Shown: positions 22,781-35,559, counted from the stretch's first letter. The stretch: DNA of 64,000 bases from Morchella semilibera (GCA_009192285.1 WBVU01000003.1:1829973-1893972); one strand, 5' to 3'. Notes: generated by a model from the sequence alone, not told the origin. Numbers and translations are program-made.

Positions 22781-24128
22781 ATGTCGACCCGACGTGCAAC
22801 TCATGCAAACAGCTGGTACTCGGGTGATAAAAGAACGCTGAATGCAGAGCTAAATGAGTGGCTAGAGGCTGTTGGGGATGAGATAGAAGATGCGGGGTCT
22901 GTACCGGTGAGCGGGGCTAGAGTCATCATCGCACCGTATGTTTAAGCTTCCCTAAGCTGTCTTCGTCCAAGCTGCCTTCGCATTTTACGAGTGTTATCTA
23001 GGAGTTATTCTTTTCCACTTCATACGCTCGAATCTTGCATTTGATAAAACAAAATTACCTGTTCACCGTCGCCAAAAAGCTGGTTCCCACAGCCTATATG
23101 GAGTTTTCGGACTGACAGAAACCTATATCCAGACATGCAGGCTACTCCTACTCTGGGCCGGCGGCAGCATATGCCTATAAGTCCTGGGACCTCTCCCAAG
23201 CGTAACTACCCTTTAACCATCAAGGTGTGGGTTTACTAACACCTCCAGTAAACGGATCCTCATCCTCGGTCCCTCCCATCACATTTATCTTGCAACTTGT
23301 GCTCTGCCCCCACCCACTACTACTACCTATGCGACTCCTCTCGGTCCGCTCATGCTTGACAAAGCTACTATTTCCTCTCTGCGAGAAACAGGAAAGTTCC
23401 AGACAATGACGATGGCGGTCGATGAAGACGAGCACTCCCTCGAAATGCATTTTCCGTACATCTACAAAATGCTTGAGCTCGCTGGCAAGACAGGAACCCC
23501 AATTATACCAATCATGGTCGGATCAGTGGGCGCTGCCGTCGAAAAGGAGTTTGGAATGCTTCTTGCAGACTTAATTAGTGCGGAGGATGTAGCTGTAGTT
23601 GTCAGCACGGACTTCTGTCACTGGTAGGCTTAATTCTTCTAGGTTGGTGATGGATGTGATAGGTTTTGGTGCTAATAGATTAGGGGATCTCGCTTCGATT
23701 TTACCCATTACTACCCTGATCTCCCCGAAGTTCCTGATCCCCTGCCGTGCTCTCATCCTCTACCTGACCCTTCCTCTGTAAAACCATCCACATACCCTCC
23801 GCATCAGAAACTTTCTTCTCGCATTACACCACCAGCTGGTGGACCACCGATTTACGAGAGTATCACGGTGCTTGATAAGCAAGGCATGGCCGCTGTGTCT
23901 ACGGGCAGCCATGACGTTTTTGTGGAGTATCTACGGAAGACAAAAAACACTATTTGTGGGCGCCACCCAATTGGAGTCGTCATGGCAGGGATCGAGAGTA
24001 TAGTCAAAGAAACGGGTGCGGATAAGAGTAAAGGAAGATTCCGGTGGGTAAGATATGAACACAGTAGCGAAGTGGAAAACGTCAGAGACAGCAGCGTGAG
24101 CTATGCTAGTGCTTTCTGCATACTTTGA
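22781..24128 (+). CDS. MEMO1/Mho1-family protein, about 347 aa
   Basis: MEMO family, a non-haem metal protein fold related to LigB dioxygenases; the yeast member is MHO1. The cellular role is poorly defined (redox and copper handling in animals). Four exons fit: 22781-22935, 23133-23201, 23249-23623 and 23684-24128. Motifs in order: RRATHANSWYSGDKRTL, IIAPHAGYSYSGPAAAYAY (metal-site His, assembled across intron 1), RILILGPSHHIYL, AVDEDEHSLEMHFPY, PIMVGSV, VVVSTDFCHWGSRF and NTICGRHPIGV. An insert of about 45 residues, rich in Pro and Ser (PDLPEVPDPLPCSHPL and on), sits between FCHWGSRF and YESITVLDK, a usual place for fungal insertions. Intron 2 has a textbook ACTAAC branch point. The C-terminus SSVSYASAFCIL is slightly short but normal. 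No defect is seen. Confidence 0.9.
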
Positions 24129-25824
24129 CCTGGTCTGAGGCGCGTCTGCATATTTGTTTATCTTAGCCGAAGGCTAGCTCTATCGAACCTATCACATTGG
24201 TTTAGTGAGATTCTCCGAGTGATATCGTATGATCGTACCCTCTCATCACAATGTAAGCCCTATGCATAACAATTATCTTGATATGTATGCATAAGATAAC
24301 AATAATTGCTTTTTTATATTCCTTTAATCAGCTTTGTGCCAATGCGAGGAGGGGTGGGGGAGCGGGGAGATGGGATGTAAGGCGAGGTAACATTAATCTG
24401 AGCAAGGGATATTCCATCCCTTCAAGCCCAGGGCCGACTGCCCACCTATGCCGTCCGTCCTCTATGTACCTACCGCAGGACCCGAACCTGTCTTCATCAC
24501 GCACATATGTACCTACACCCAAACACACAGCTCCCTGGCCCGCACAGACACCAGCACCCGTGCTCACGGGTCTAGAACGGCACGCCCACGTGGGCCTGAG
24601 GGATGGGAAGGAGTGATGGCTCATGATCGTCCCCTTAACCCCTAGTCAAATCTTCCTCTGACGATGGGCGTTCCAGCATCGGGAGCTCCCGGGTCCTGTC
24701 TTGGCGCGTGTTTCTGCTTTTCTTTTTGACGGCCGAGCGGGCCGGGCAGAAAGGGGTAGGCCCACTGCCAAGAAGTGCTATGTGTGGGGGTGAAATGTCG
24801 CTTTTGGGAAGGTCTATGAGCGTGATGATGTGACTGAGAGTCATAAAATATCACTCGCTGTTGTTAGAGCTTGTGATTTGAGTGCCACTCTGGAGTGTGG
24901 CTAGTAATAGCTAGCATCAAAGGGAAGTCATCCTTTGCTGCTTTCCCAACGGTCTTCCTGATGTTGGCATATCTTGGTTCTTTGGATTGAGATAAACCAA
25001 CCTGTTCCATGAGCTGTCTCACTTGGAATCTATCCATGATATTGCGGGAATCAGGGTGGTGAGTTGATGGAGAATAAGGGTTTTGTTTCCTGCGAGCTTA
25101 ATTATATTAGGGTTTGGCTTGATCGGGGTATTTCTTTAATGGGGGTGGGTGTTATGGCTACCCGGCCGGTGGGGTGGGGGGGGGGCAGGAATGGTGCCCA
25201 ATATTTATATTCGAACCCTAACCTGAGAACGAGAGTATATACCACCTTTTGTTTGACGGAGGTCAGTTTCCGTATATCGTATCCAAACAGCTTTGTAAAA
25301 TCACAGACTGAAAAGAAATACAAAAAAAAAAAAAAAGTCGCTGGTCTAGGCGTACGAGTTGCTATTATGTAGAAGGAATAAAGTATGTTATCATATAGAA
25401 TTCAAGTTTTCAATTGAAAGTCCCTAATCTTCGGCACAATGCAGATAATAATCACACGTATACGTTTTGAGCATTATCAATATATGCTTGGTCTAGCACA
25501 AGCAAATAAGATTTTTGATGAACTGTATGCATGAAATTACATACGTACTTAGGAATGCTCGGTAGATGGTTAACGCTCACCAGTGTGATAGCATAGGTCT
25601 AGTTCTTAGACACTCACTTGCATTCTGTGCTTTCGGGGGATATATATACGTGTCTTACTCGACGTATTCCGTTCGAATTTATAGTCTGGCCATAGTGAAC
25701 ATAAGAAATTAGTCACAAGAGTTCTCCTCGCGAATCCTCAATCATATGTTTGATTGCGGTGATATTTACTGATTAGTACCGGCCATTGCACCCAACCTGA
25801 GCTTTATAATTCACCGATAACACA
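24129..25824. other. Intergenic, 1.7 kb
   Basis: No supported gene. A short inverted pair with TATGCATAA near 24261 and 24288, and a TTCAAGTTTTCAATTGAAA segment at 25401-25419 that recurs at 60175. The last 100 bp hold TTTATAATTC about 20 bp before the next ATG. Confidence 0.45.
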
Positions 25825-26349
25825 ATGAAGCCCATCTCAATCCTCGGCATGGTACCCTTCCTTCCAACCCTTATACTAGCATTTGATTGCCGTCCAGGAC
25901 TTTACAAAAGCGATCACCCCTACATCAATAAGTGCAACGACGCCTCCACTCCCTCATGGTCTGTCAAGGGGTTTCACTGTGAGACTAACCCGGGGTCCCC
26001 ACTCTCCAAAGACGTCGTCGAAGCCTCCAAGATTCTCATGAGCCATGGCAAGGGGAATGCACAGTGCAGTCCCGAGACTGGGTCACAGAACGAATGTGTT
26101 AAGCTGGTTACGTATCTCTCTGCAGGGGTTGCGGTTTGTGGGATGGCGGATATGAGAGGTATGGACTGTGTAAGGATTGCAAACTATGTGTGGAGGCTGG
26201 ACGGAAAGTGTAAGCAAACATTTGACGGAGAAGAGGAGCCGAGGATGGGGGTAGGGTGGTTTTTGAGAAGGGGAGAATTTTGGTCTTTTGATTGTAGCGT
26301 GATGAGATCGAGGCCTGAGATTGAATGCCCCGGAGACTTTTTCTTGTAA
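25825..26349 (+). CDS. Small secreted cysteine-rich protein, 174 aa
   Basis: Single-exon reading frame with a clear signal peptide: MKPISILGMVPFLPTLILAF, then FDCRPG as the likely mature start. The mature part of about 155 residues has ten cysteines, an even number that could form five disulphides. It has a mid-region with EASKILMSHGKGNAQC and ends with IECPGDFFL. I know no family for it. Size, signal peptide and Cys content fit the loose class of fungal secreted effector-like or antimicrobial-like proteins, but that is only a category. The ATG has a good context (CACAATGAAG) and a TATA-like TTTATAATT about 20 bp upstream. It is an isolated gene flanked by 1.7 kb and 0.95 kb of non-coding sequence. 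Confidence 0.7.
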   Translation: MKPISILGMVPFLPTLILAFDCRPGLYKSDHPYINKCNDASTPSWSVKGFHCETNPGSPLSKDVVEASKILMSHGKGNAQCSPETGSQNECVKLVTYLSAGVAVCGMADMRGMDCVRIANYVWRLDGKCKQTFDGEEEPRMGVGWFLRRGEFWSFDCSVMRSRPEIECPGDFFL

Positions 26350-27301
26350 GGTTTAGTTATGAAGTAGCTAGCTGTAGTGCTGGTTTAATTAGATGATCTT
26401 CTACACAAGAACCGGATTCCCTGCGTGTAGTTTTGCAATTGGTCTGAGGCCTACCGCGAAGTGCACCCACAAAACCCAAACCCCAACCTGCACAATCTAA
26501 TAAAATCATATTGCGCTTCATATCTACATGTATTTAAGAAAACCGATATACATTACAACTTAAGCAGTACTACACTGATCATGTGATACATTAGGCATAT
26601 GACACTGAGTATAAGAAATGTTTATAGCCCTGTACTGGGAGATGCAACTAAAAATTGTATTAGATTATTGAGTATTAGTTCTTGCTGTCGGAGTGGATTA
26701 GGGTTTATATGAAAATAGACGATTACTTTGAGATCATGCACTATGATGTAAGCTACATGTACTTATGTATGTGTTTATTATCCGGGTGGAAAGCGTGCGG
26801 GATTTATCTGGGTACATGTATTACTTAGCTGGCGTTCAACGATGCCTGGTTCAACACAACCTAAAGCACAATTGATTGGCTTATCATATGAATTTAGAAT
26901 AGGACATTGCGGCTTTTTTCCCCCCTTTTACGCTGAGCTCCGTTGAGACCTTTTACTGAACGCCTAAATGTATATATAACTACATGTAGCACCATATTTA
27001 GCGAATAAGTCTGTTCATTAACATCACATAGTGGGTATCGAGCGGTAAAGTATCCAAGTGTTATGAGAAACGTCTAATAAACAATTTGTTTGAGTAATCG
27101 GGATCTCTATCTCTCGTTTATTGCAGAACTAAAGACCGTAGGAACTCCTCATCGGTCCTACGTTTCACAACCAGTAGAGCTTGAGTATTACCTACCCCTG
27201 CCCCCACCTGTAAAATTACTTGGCGTAACCTACCCCTGAGCTTACCCCGACGATAACCCCACCACCACCAGCTCACCCTCACCACCATTCTCATCAACAT
27301 C
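26350..27301. other. Intergenic with four TACATGTA copies
   Basis: No supported gene. The octamer TACATGTA occurs at 26525, 26754, 26813 and 26981, the densest group in the window together with 22.2-22.5 kb. A CACCACCACCAGC simple tract precedes the F-box gene start. Confidence 0.5.
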
Positions 27302-29099
27302 ATGGATCCCTTCACCTTGCTCGGTGACTTCGAAATCGCTCATCTCGTCGAGTATTTACCTCCTGTCGACCTTATACGTCTCCAGCTCGTCTCCAGGCAC
27401 TGGCGAGCGGTCCTCAACTCCCCATACATCTCCCGTATTGCCTTACTTCACCACTTTCCGCATGTTCCCCAATCACGGGATCTCCGCGAATCTCATGCCC
27501 GATCCGATGCTCCTTCGTTAGATGTTACACTGCTGTGGCGACGAGTGGTATATCAGTACCATACGCGGAGGACTGGTCAACCGACACGCATGCACCAAGT
27601 GTTGCTAAACTTTGCAGATGCAATGATGGAATGGGATGTAGGCGAAGGAAAGGTGGCGTGGATATCAAATCGGATGGATAAGGTGTTGAGAGTAAAGAAT
27701 TTGGAGGGTGTTGGCGAGGTTCGGGAGATCGACATTAGCCCGTGGTGGTTGGAGGAGGATGAAGAGGGCGTGCCGGGGCATCTGAGGGTACAGACTTTAA
27801 AGATCGTCAAAGGGCTTGTGATACTATCGATGGAGTATTCACTTGGCTGGGGGGGTTATGATCATCCTAGTTTCTCGGGGAGTCGTGCTAAGTGAGTGTG
27901 CCCCCAAGTGCCTGCTGTGTCAAGGGAGGGTAGTGGGGGATGTTAACAATACGGAGGAGGAAAGGTTCATTGTTATCGACCTGCCTACAGGTGAGCTAGC
28001 TTGGAAGTATCGCATGCATCCCCAACAAACAATTTTAGGAGAGGTCGAATGGAGCGAGGGCAAGCTTTTCTACCTCCGGCGAACACCGATTCCTAGTTTT
28101 GAGGGTCTTGACACATCTGCTCGATCGCTGGTGCATTTTGTGATCCACGATATGTTTACTGGCGCTATAACTGCCGAAATACCGCTGGAAAACGGAAATG
28201 ATGTTGTGGCGTATAGGTTCTTGAGTTATGATGTCATGGTTGTTGACCGTCCACTCAAGCATTTTATCCTTGTGAGGGATCACTGCGAGACAGATACACG
28301 CTTGGATTTACTTGCCACTATATATACGCTATCGGGGAAGATTGTTGGAAAATTTCTCATTTACCCTGAAGATATCACGTCTGGCGAACGAAATGTTGCC
28401 AGGAATATATTTGTGGACTTTACGCATCGACACGATGTTTTTAACATCACTGAGACGTTCTTTTGCGATTTCGTGGAGCCCACACTCCCCCCGGCTCTCC
28501 GTGAGGCAGGCATGCACTTGGCATCTCGGCAGAAGCCACCGAAGGCGGTGCTATTTAATTCTTGGAGTATAGCCCCAAAGCGGGGTGGGTCGGGGTTTAT
28601 AGCCGAGCAGAGGAGATACGAGAGTCCTATCATTGGAGCGAATGACCAATCGCCTATGCCATATGTTGCTGGGGTTATGAGCTCGAGGGGCAGTGCAGAG
28701 ATACTGTTCTCGACACTGGACGTTGGAGTCATATGCTACGATATGGGAACCGAGGAGATCGGAATTGATGTGGCGGTGTATGAGGAGCGGCGGAAGGAGG
28801 AGCAAAATCTCAAGGGCATAATACGACATGAGCAGGTTACCAGACGGAGAATTACGGATAAGAGGATTACAAACGGTCCTGGACGCGGGGTTGTGAAGCA
28901 GGCGGAGGGGGACTTGCAGATTGGAAGGTTCGACAAGAACGGCGGCTTACAGGTGAAGGGCGAGGTCCATTGCGATTATTGGTATTGCGTCAAGTGGCTT
29001 GACCGATATCTGACGTTCCATACGTGGTGGGGACCGGATGTTGATGATCCACCAGAGGGTTCGGGAATTTTGGTGTTGGACTTTCATCCACCCTGGTAG
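27302..29099 (+). CDS. F-box protein with probable beta-propeller-like C-terminal half, 574 aa
   Basis: The N-terminus is an F-box (residues about 5-45: LVEYLPPVDLIRLQLVSRHW), so it should act as a substrate-recognition subunit of an SCF ubiquitin ligase; the substrate is unknown. Two exons, 27302-27891 and 27965-29099, fit a strong GTGAGT donor and an AAG acceptor with TTAAC upstream. The join reads SRAKFIVIDLPTGELAWKY. Other acceptors (AG at 27924 or 27933 with an upstream GTTATG donor) also keep the frame, so the junction may be off by some residues. The second half has repeated strand-like units ending in aromatic or Asp residues (VIDLPTG, VIHDMFTGAIT), as in fungal F-box proteins with a propeller-like tail. 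No transmembrane segment. Ends LVLDFHPPW. Confidence 0.72.
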
Positions 29100-29705
29100 T
29101 TTCTTTTTGGAATATTTTTGGATGTTGTTTATTGGAGTTGTGTGTAGCGTCGCGAATACGTTGGCATCATCATCATTGTCTTAGGAGTTGGCATATAGAA
29201 TTCATTTGGATTATTAGTGTTGTACTTAATGTTTCTTCCGTTTAGTCCCTTCTTTCTCCTTCCTTCCTTTCCTCTTTCTTAACGTTAACAGGTTGTTTGA
29301 AACTTGAAGAGTCGGATATGAGCAGTGACTTCCTTTTCTGTTTGTTTACGCACATTTGTGGGGACCAAAGTGTATTAACGATCATTGGGGCCAGGAGCCC
29401 TACAGTGTTTGACAGCTTGTCGGGTTACGCTATGCCTAGTATGGCATGGTGTAAGTTATTGAAGAAAAGTTCCTTGTTGCTACTATTAATACTATCGATT
29501 GCAATTATTGAATTATTGGAACTTATCGCTCGATGTCAATGATAGAAAATATGGAGATCGAATAATGTGCCTGATCCGATGGCGCCATATTGCCGTAACA
29601 AGCCGAGGCCTGTGCGGAACTTGCCGCCGGTAACAACATCATCGCTTGAGCTTCAACTTGAACCGTCAAAGTTCACTCTCTCCCCCAGATCCCTTCACCA
29701 CTACA
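29100..29705. other. Intergenic between the F-box gene and BNA4
   Basis: 3' UTR of the F-box gene and BNA4 promoter; CTTCCTTCC pyrimidine tract near 29250. An 81-codon frame at 29297-29542 has no recognisable features. Confidence 0.45.
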
Positions 29706-31120
29706 ATGTCAGTCCCGCCTAAGAAAGTAGTCGTAGTTGGCGCCGGTCCTGTCGGTTCTCTTGCGGCCCTCTACTTCTCCCATGCAAACTGGGAGGTCGA
29801 ACTCTATGAGCTCCGTGGTGACCTGCGTCTTCCCGAAAACCTCTCGCTCAATTTTTCCAAATCCATTAATCTTGCCCTCTCTGATCGTGGTATCGATGGT
29901 CTCCGCAATGTTGGTGATGATGAAGTCCTGCTGGGTCAGGTCCTCGAGGAGACAATCCCAATGTACGGGCGCATGATTCATTCCGGGAAACCAAGCGACA
30001 AGGGGATGAGCCAGAACTATGATGTGCACGGACGATTCATCAGGTCTGCGGACCGATGGAAGCTGAATGTACAGATTCTTGAGGCCCTGGCGGAGAGGGG
30101 AAACGTCAAGATGTTTTTCAACCATGGGCTGAGAAAGATGGACTTGGACGCGGGCGAGGTAGAGTTCGAGAATACGTCTGTCGCCCCTGCCTGGTCCTCT
30201 TCTATCCCTTTCCCTAGCTGACAGCTTATAGCAAAACAAAAGAGTCAGTAACAGTCCATACCGACCTCGTCGTCGGCGCTGATGGCGCCCACTCTGCTAC
30301 CCGCCGTCTCCTCCAGAAAAGTGTACAAATGTACTACGAGCAAACGTATATTGACACTCTATGGCAAGAGTACCAAATTCCGCCTCACCCGATCACTGGC
30401 GACTTCCAGCTCTCCCCAAATCATCTCCACATCTGGCCGAAACAGACCTACATGTTTATCGCCATCCCTAGCGCTGACAAGACCTTTACCTGCACCCTCT
30501 TCATGTCGCCATCCCGCTTCTCAGCTCTCGAAGACTCCCGCGAGAAGCTCCTAGCGTTCTTCAGAGAGAACTTTGAGGATGTGATCCCACTTGTGGGGGA
30601 GGACGCCCTGTTTAGCCAATTCATGCGCAACCCCAGGCTGCCACTGATCAGTGTCAAGTGCGACCCATACCACTATAAAGACCGTGCTGTAATCATTGGC
30701 GATGCAGCACACGCCATGGTCCCCTTCTATGGGCAGGGCATGAACGCAGGGCTCGAGGATGTGCGTGTGCTGTTCGACCATCTAGCTCTGCACCCTGGTG
30801 ATCTTGCTGCTGCTCTTGCTTCATACAGCAAGCACAGGAAGCCAGATAGCCACTGTATCAATGACCTAGCCATGCACAACTACATTGAGATGCGTGCATC
30901 TGTGACGTCTCGGGCCTATCTTGCGAGGAAGTGGGTTGAGGAGACGCTATATGCTTATGCCCCCTGGTTGGGCGTTAGGACGATGTATAGCATGGTGTCT
31001 TTCAGTAGCCTGAGGTATAGTGAAGTTGTAGAGAGAGTAAAGAGACAGAAGCTCTGGATGGACACCATCGTTGGTGGGTTTGTGCTGGCGGGTGTGTTGG
31101 AGTGGGGTTTGTGGGGTTGA
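29706..31120 (+). CDS. BNA4: Kynurenine 3-monooxygenase, 452 aa
   Basis: FAD-dependent monooxygenase of the outer mitochondrial membrane. It hydroxylates L-kynurenine with NADPH and O2 in de novo NAD synthesis from tryptophan. Exons 29706-30175 and 30232-31120 (56-nt intron with GTCTGT donor, CTGAC and TAG). The FAD dinucleotide fold is VVVVGAGPVGSLAALYFS, followed by LNFSKSINLALSDRG, the family-specific RGID region, DLVVGADGAHSATR (the DG motif), and IGDAAHAMVPFYGQGMNAG (the GD motif). The C-terminus has the membrane helix TIVGGFVLAGVLEWGLWG. An in-frame upstream ATG at 29646 would add 20 residues (MSFNLNRQ...); I prefer 29706 because MSVPPKKVVVVGAG puts the FAD fold at the usual distance from the start. 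Intact. Confidence 0.93.
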
Positions 31121-31364
31121 GAGGAAAGACTGGAGTTTCAGGGACGGCCAGGGCTGTCTGGAGGGCATTGAGGGAGGGACAGTAACTTTATCCTAGGGTT
31201 GAGAGTCCTTAGAATCCTCAAAAATTAGATGCGGATAATAAAGATTACTAGAAAGTTCCCCACAAGACCCACCCACCTCAAGGATATGCCGCCTTTGTGG
31301 ATGCACGTTGCCATTTTCCCCTGGAGCCTTTTATGGGGGTAAAAGGAAAAAGAAACTTCTCAAG

Positions 31365-31437
31365 TGACTGTGGCAGGGTTCGAACCTGCGACCTTCTGCG
31401 TGTAAAGCAGACGCGCTAACCACTACGCTACACGGTC
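31365..31437 (-). tRNA. tRNA-Val (anticodon TAC)
   Basis: A 73-nt cloverleaf on the minus strand without an intron. Acceptor GACCGTG pairs with CACAGTC except for one C-A mismatch at the fourth pair. D arm with TAGCGTAGTGGTTAGCGCG. Anticodon stem TCTGC/GCAGA around TTTACAC, anticodon TAC complementary to + strand 31402-31404. T arm GCAGG-TTCGAAC-CTGC type. The discriminator is A. Confidence 0.9.
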
Positions 31438-33362
31438 ATGTTCATGCAGACCTCATTAGCCTATTTATAAAAAATTTCTACCAGCACAAATTAATTCTAA
31501 GGTTGCTTTGCCCTAGCCCTCATTCCCGTGATAGCTTTTATGAAGTACATGAACCCTATGGCACCCCTCCCTCCCCCCTCCCTCCTTAGTGGCTTCTGGA
31601 CAAAAGGGTCAACGAAAATGGCTGAGGCTATTTTCATCTTTGACAAATCCAGAGTAAGTAGAAGCTCTTATTGGGAGAGAATCTGACTTTATAGTTTCAA
31701 CAGCACTAAGCAGGGAATGCGTACGTAGAGCCTAGGGTCTAGGTTGATATTACTGCGCCCACCTCACAAACCCCCTGATTGCCAATATAGCCATGAGATC
31801 ATGCCTAGGAAGCAGTTGAGTTAGCCAACCCTGCGCCAGCGAAAAGTGCGGGGATTTGTGTAGCCCATTCTCATACATGTAGGTTTTCTACATGTATCTC
31901 TTGATCGCCACCGCCATCGCCATCATTGCCGCCCTTTTCTGGTCCGTAGGTGCCGTAAGACAGAGCGCCAGGCCATTGGCCTCTCAGAAAGAAGAACCGG
32001 CGCAACTCATCGCTGGAAGTTACGCTAGGGACGGGGCCCCTCGAGCTTGGGGGGCACGTGCTTGGGACTAGACTAGCTTACTAGCCAGGGCCCCCCACAG
32101 TGGTGTTGGGTAAGGAACGACTAGCGTGGTTTCCACAACTGGGGCTGCAATCCGGTCTAGGTACATGTAGCCACAGACGCTTCCACCTTCGTGACTCGGG
32201 ACCGGATGAATTAGATCTCCAAGGCTCATCTTCCTGGTCTGTTCACAAAGAAGGGCTGCCAGAGCTTCGCCCAGCCCATATGCTAGCGAAGAAGAATACA
32301 ACACAGCGTCAGCTGATGGTCGTAGCCCCACCGCTCGATGGTGGAAGGATGTCGACCCGTGCCCCAGATGGCTTAATCCGCTAATGCAGGAACCGCCAGC
32401 GATTAAGATTCCTGTTAGAGTAGAGAGAGCAAACCTCCGTCGACAAAACCAGAGAATATTGAGTGCATGCACATTCACATACACACATGAATCAAAGCCT
32501 GAACATGCGCCCGGTACAGCGACAACGGGCCTGTTCGAACTTTTCAGGACACCCACCTCCTTCCTAGCGGAGTTAAGGTGTGGTCCGTGCGTTGGTGATC
32601 GTTTTGATCCTGGGCTTAGGCTAGACAGGGGATTGCTTCTCGGCGACCTGCGCACCGGTCACGTGAGCCCGGGGGGACTTTATATGAGAAGGAAGGGAAG
32701 TACCTCATATCTGCGGAGCACACGAAACTCTTTTTGGGGAGATGTTGCTACGGCGTTGGCGTCGGCGTTGAGATAGTAGATTGTTGTGGTCTCCCGCTGC
32801 ACTGGTTCTCTGGTGCTCTGGCCAATCAGACCTGTTGTCTTGTCAAGGATGGAGACTGGTATCTAAGTACCTAGACCCTGGTGATGTGAGAGGGTTGATT
32901 AGAACTACATGCATACCTACACACATGTATTGCTGGTAGGTACGAGGCTGATCCCCTCTACAGGTGCTGTAGGTACCTACATGTACTTATCCAAGCCTCA
33001 GTTTTACTTAGCTACATGTTTGTAACGGTAGCTTTGTGTCCTCGCTTCCTTGCTACCACAACATGTCCTTACATAAAGTACGTGAACGCAGGTTAAGGGT
33101 AATGATCATATTTCCTGTAAAAGGCCCATCGCTAGCTTGGCATATTTGCGGGGTTTTTTTAAAGGGCCAGCCTTTGAAAAAAAAAAAAAAAAAAATATGT
33201 AGTTTTAAGAAAGGGAAAAAGGCGATGATTGTTGAAAAAAAAAAACCCATGCATATACGTATATTGTACATTCAAAATTTCAGAGACGCAGTACCGAGAA
33301 CCGAGAACGAAGAGAGAACCAAAAAGAAAAACCAAAAGGTAAAAACCGGGGGAGGGGAGCCT
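31438..33362. other. Intergenic, 1.9 kb
   Basis: No supported gene. TACATGTA occurs at 31874, 31889, 32162 and 32978. A 195-codon open frame on the minus strand (32068-32655) is overlapped by two plus-strand frames of 94 and 130 codons; none has a recognisable domain. A17 and A-rich tracts occur at 33177-33250. Confidence 0.45.
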
Positions 33363-35559
33363 TCATGACCCGACTGCCCAAACCCCCCTCGACCATCTAC
33401 AAACCTCCAACGCGCTCCTCAACCCGCTCTTCCCTGCCACGCCCGCCCAGTACTCCAGCGCCCGCTCCGCCTTGTCCACAACCTCCTCCCACCCCATCTG
33501 CATCTGGAACCCGTTTCCCGCCGCCGCCCTGAGCATCAGGGTATCGCACAGCCTGGCTCTGCAGTCGAACCACACCCCGGGGCTGCGGTACCACATGGCG
33601 CCTCGATCCGTGCTCAGGTTGTAGACCGCATAGCTAAGTGCCAGCGAGCTAAAGTGTGACACCTCCCACTTCAGATGGCTGTCAGACAGTGAGTCCAGCC
33701 ATGGCAGGTGGTTCAGGGCCAGGTTGATATACGGCCTGTAGAGTAGTTCATGGCACTCTATGTACCGCTTGCGTAGGTGTTGCTGGAACTCGTCCTCCAG
33801 CGGAGTGATGTCGACCGGTGGGAACGGGTTCGGAAAATGCACGCTGGGCGGGAGGCTGCTCTGCCAGCGGGATACATATGCCTCAAATTCCCTTGTAATT
33901 GTGATGAGGCTTGCCAGGCGCTGCTGGTTCAGCGCCTTTGAGACGGTGAGGGGGTTGTCGAGGTCGCCCTCGAATGACGAAACCTCGTGGACAATCCGGT
34001 TGTGCAATCGCCGGAGGAAGATCTCGGCCGTGTAGTAGTACCACGACTGGTTCTCGACATCCGTGTAGTGCTGGGGCTCGAAGCTTGTGGGAGGCGCCGG
34101 AAAGTGCAGCGGGTACTCCATCTGCGAGCCCGTGGGGACCGGAAGGGAAAGGGCTGCGCGGAGCTCGCACTCGGCCTTAAGGCAGGTCCAGTACAGCCGC
34201 TGCTTAAGGTACTGCTCATAGGTCATTCCGGCTGCATCGCAGGAATTGGAGGAGTCGGAGCCCGTGGTCACATTGTGGAGCGTTTGCCAGGTGACACAGG
34301 CCGTGTGGAAAGCCTTGTATGCCGATATTGGCTCAAGATTGTACAGATACCAGAACCTACTCGACTCGTTAGAACCGCTATCCCACAGCACAAACAAGTA
34401 GCCGATAAGTTACTACCCGGATAGACATAGGCACTGTACAGCAAGCTCACTATCCTCGCTCATTGCGAGCCCTATGCGCTGCTGCGCCATACCCCAGTAG
34501 TGCCGCGCGAGCCCCGTCTCTCCCGACGGCTTTCGGGGAGGGTCAAAGAGAACGTAGTCGGCATAATTTTCGGAAATGGCGCCAAGCGCACATGTTAACG
34601 CAATCAGACAGGAGTCGAGATTCCATGTGAAGCCAGATTTTGTGACTGAAGCAATTGCGCGCTCCAGAACGGCCAGATCACTGATTGGGTGACTGGGCCG
34701 CACACGCATGACGTAGATGTCATGGAGGCGCTGTGTCGTCGGCGGCGGCGCTGGGGATGTGGCCGGAGGGGGAGTCGCAGTGTGTGTGGACGCGGGAATG
34801 GTCAATTGCGGGTGGTCGCGCGGAAAGATGGGCCAGGCAAGGACGGAGTCGAGACGGGAGGGGACGCGGAGTTCGGTGGCTGGAAGGATGCCAGATCCTG
34901 CCACGGTTGGGGCCGTGCTAGAGGTGAATTCGTCGATTATGACCCGGCCCTCACGGTCAATGACGGCGGGCGTGGAGTGGGCGGTGTTGGTGCTTAGAAG
35001 CGGGGAGGGTACGATGGAGCGCGGAGCTGGGGGATGGGGTGGTTGATGAGCGAGCGGTGGATTCTTCATCAGTTTCTCCAGTCGTTCAATCCCTTCCAGG
35101 ATCCTCAAGCTCGTCGATTCATATCTATATGTATCCGACCCCTCATAGTTAGCTTAAGCTGTTGTATCGTAGTATGTGTGTTTGAGCATCATCGACATCA
35201 TCAATAATATCATCATTATCATAGACATACAAGCTCAACTCCTTCTCTTCCAGTCCAGAGTAATAGCACTCAATTCCGGTCCTGACACAGCTCCCACAAG
35301 CAGGTTTCACATTGTCACATTTCGTCTTCCTACTCCTGCAGCTATCACACGCTGTTGGCGCCCTCTTCCTCACGGGCGTTGTCGTTGCTCCCCCACCTGC
35401 AGCTACTCCCGCCGTCATGGGCGTGACACTCGTGCTCTGCGGTGATGTTGATGTACTCTTGCGACCTCCACCGGGGGCGGCGGCAGCGGTACTGCTAGTG
35501 CCGTCTAATGCTGCTGCTGCTGGAGATACAAAATCAGATTCTGAGTTCAATTGGGCCAT
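33363..35559 (-). CDS. Zn2Cys6 transcription factor with fungal-specific C-terminal domain, 676 aa
   Basis: Fungal binuclear zinc-cluster regulator, nuclear; target genes unknown. Three exons: 35231-35559, 34417-35124 and 33363-34356, introns of 106 and 60 nt. The zinc cluster is residues 71-98 with spacing C-X2-C-X6-C-X6-C-X2-C-X6-C, preceded by an Ala/Ser/Thr-rich stretch and VRKRAPTA. It is followed by YYSGLEEKELSLYESTSL, where exon 1 joins exon 2 through a GTATGT donor and an ATATAG acceptor. A linker coil ILEGIERLEKLMKN and a Pro-rich region lead to the regulatory domain, with LAVQCLCLSGFWYLYNLEP spanning the second junction. The tail includes LYRPYINLALNHLP. Neighbouring genes give no hint of a pathway. 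The promoter side carries a purine tract at 35784-35830. Confidence 0.85.

Noticed and set aside
25825-31120. A metabolic or effector gene cluster around BNA4
   Set aside because: The neighbours (secreted protein, F-box protein, tRNA) share no pathway.
32068-32655. 195-codon minus-strand open frame, with overlapping plus-strand frames
   Set aside because: No domain, no clear introns, and open frames on both strands in the same place; most likely chance.
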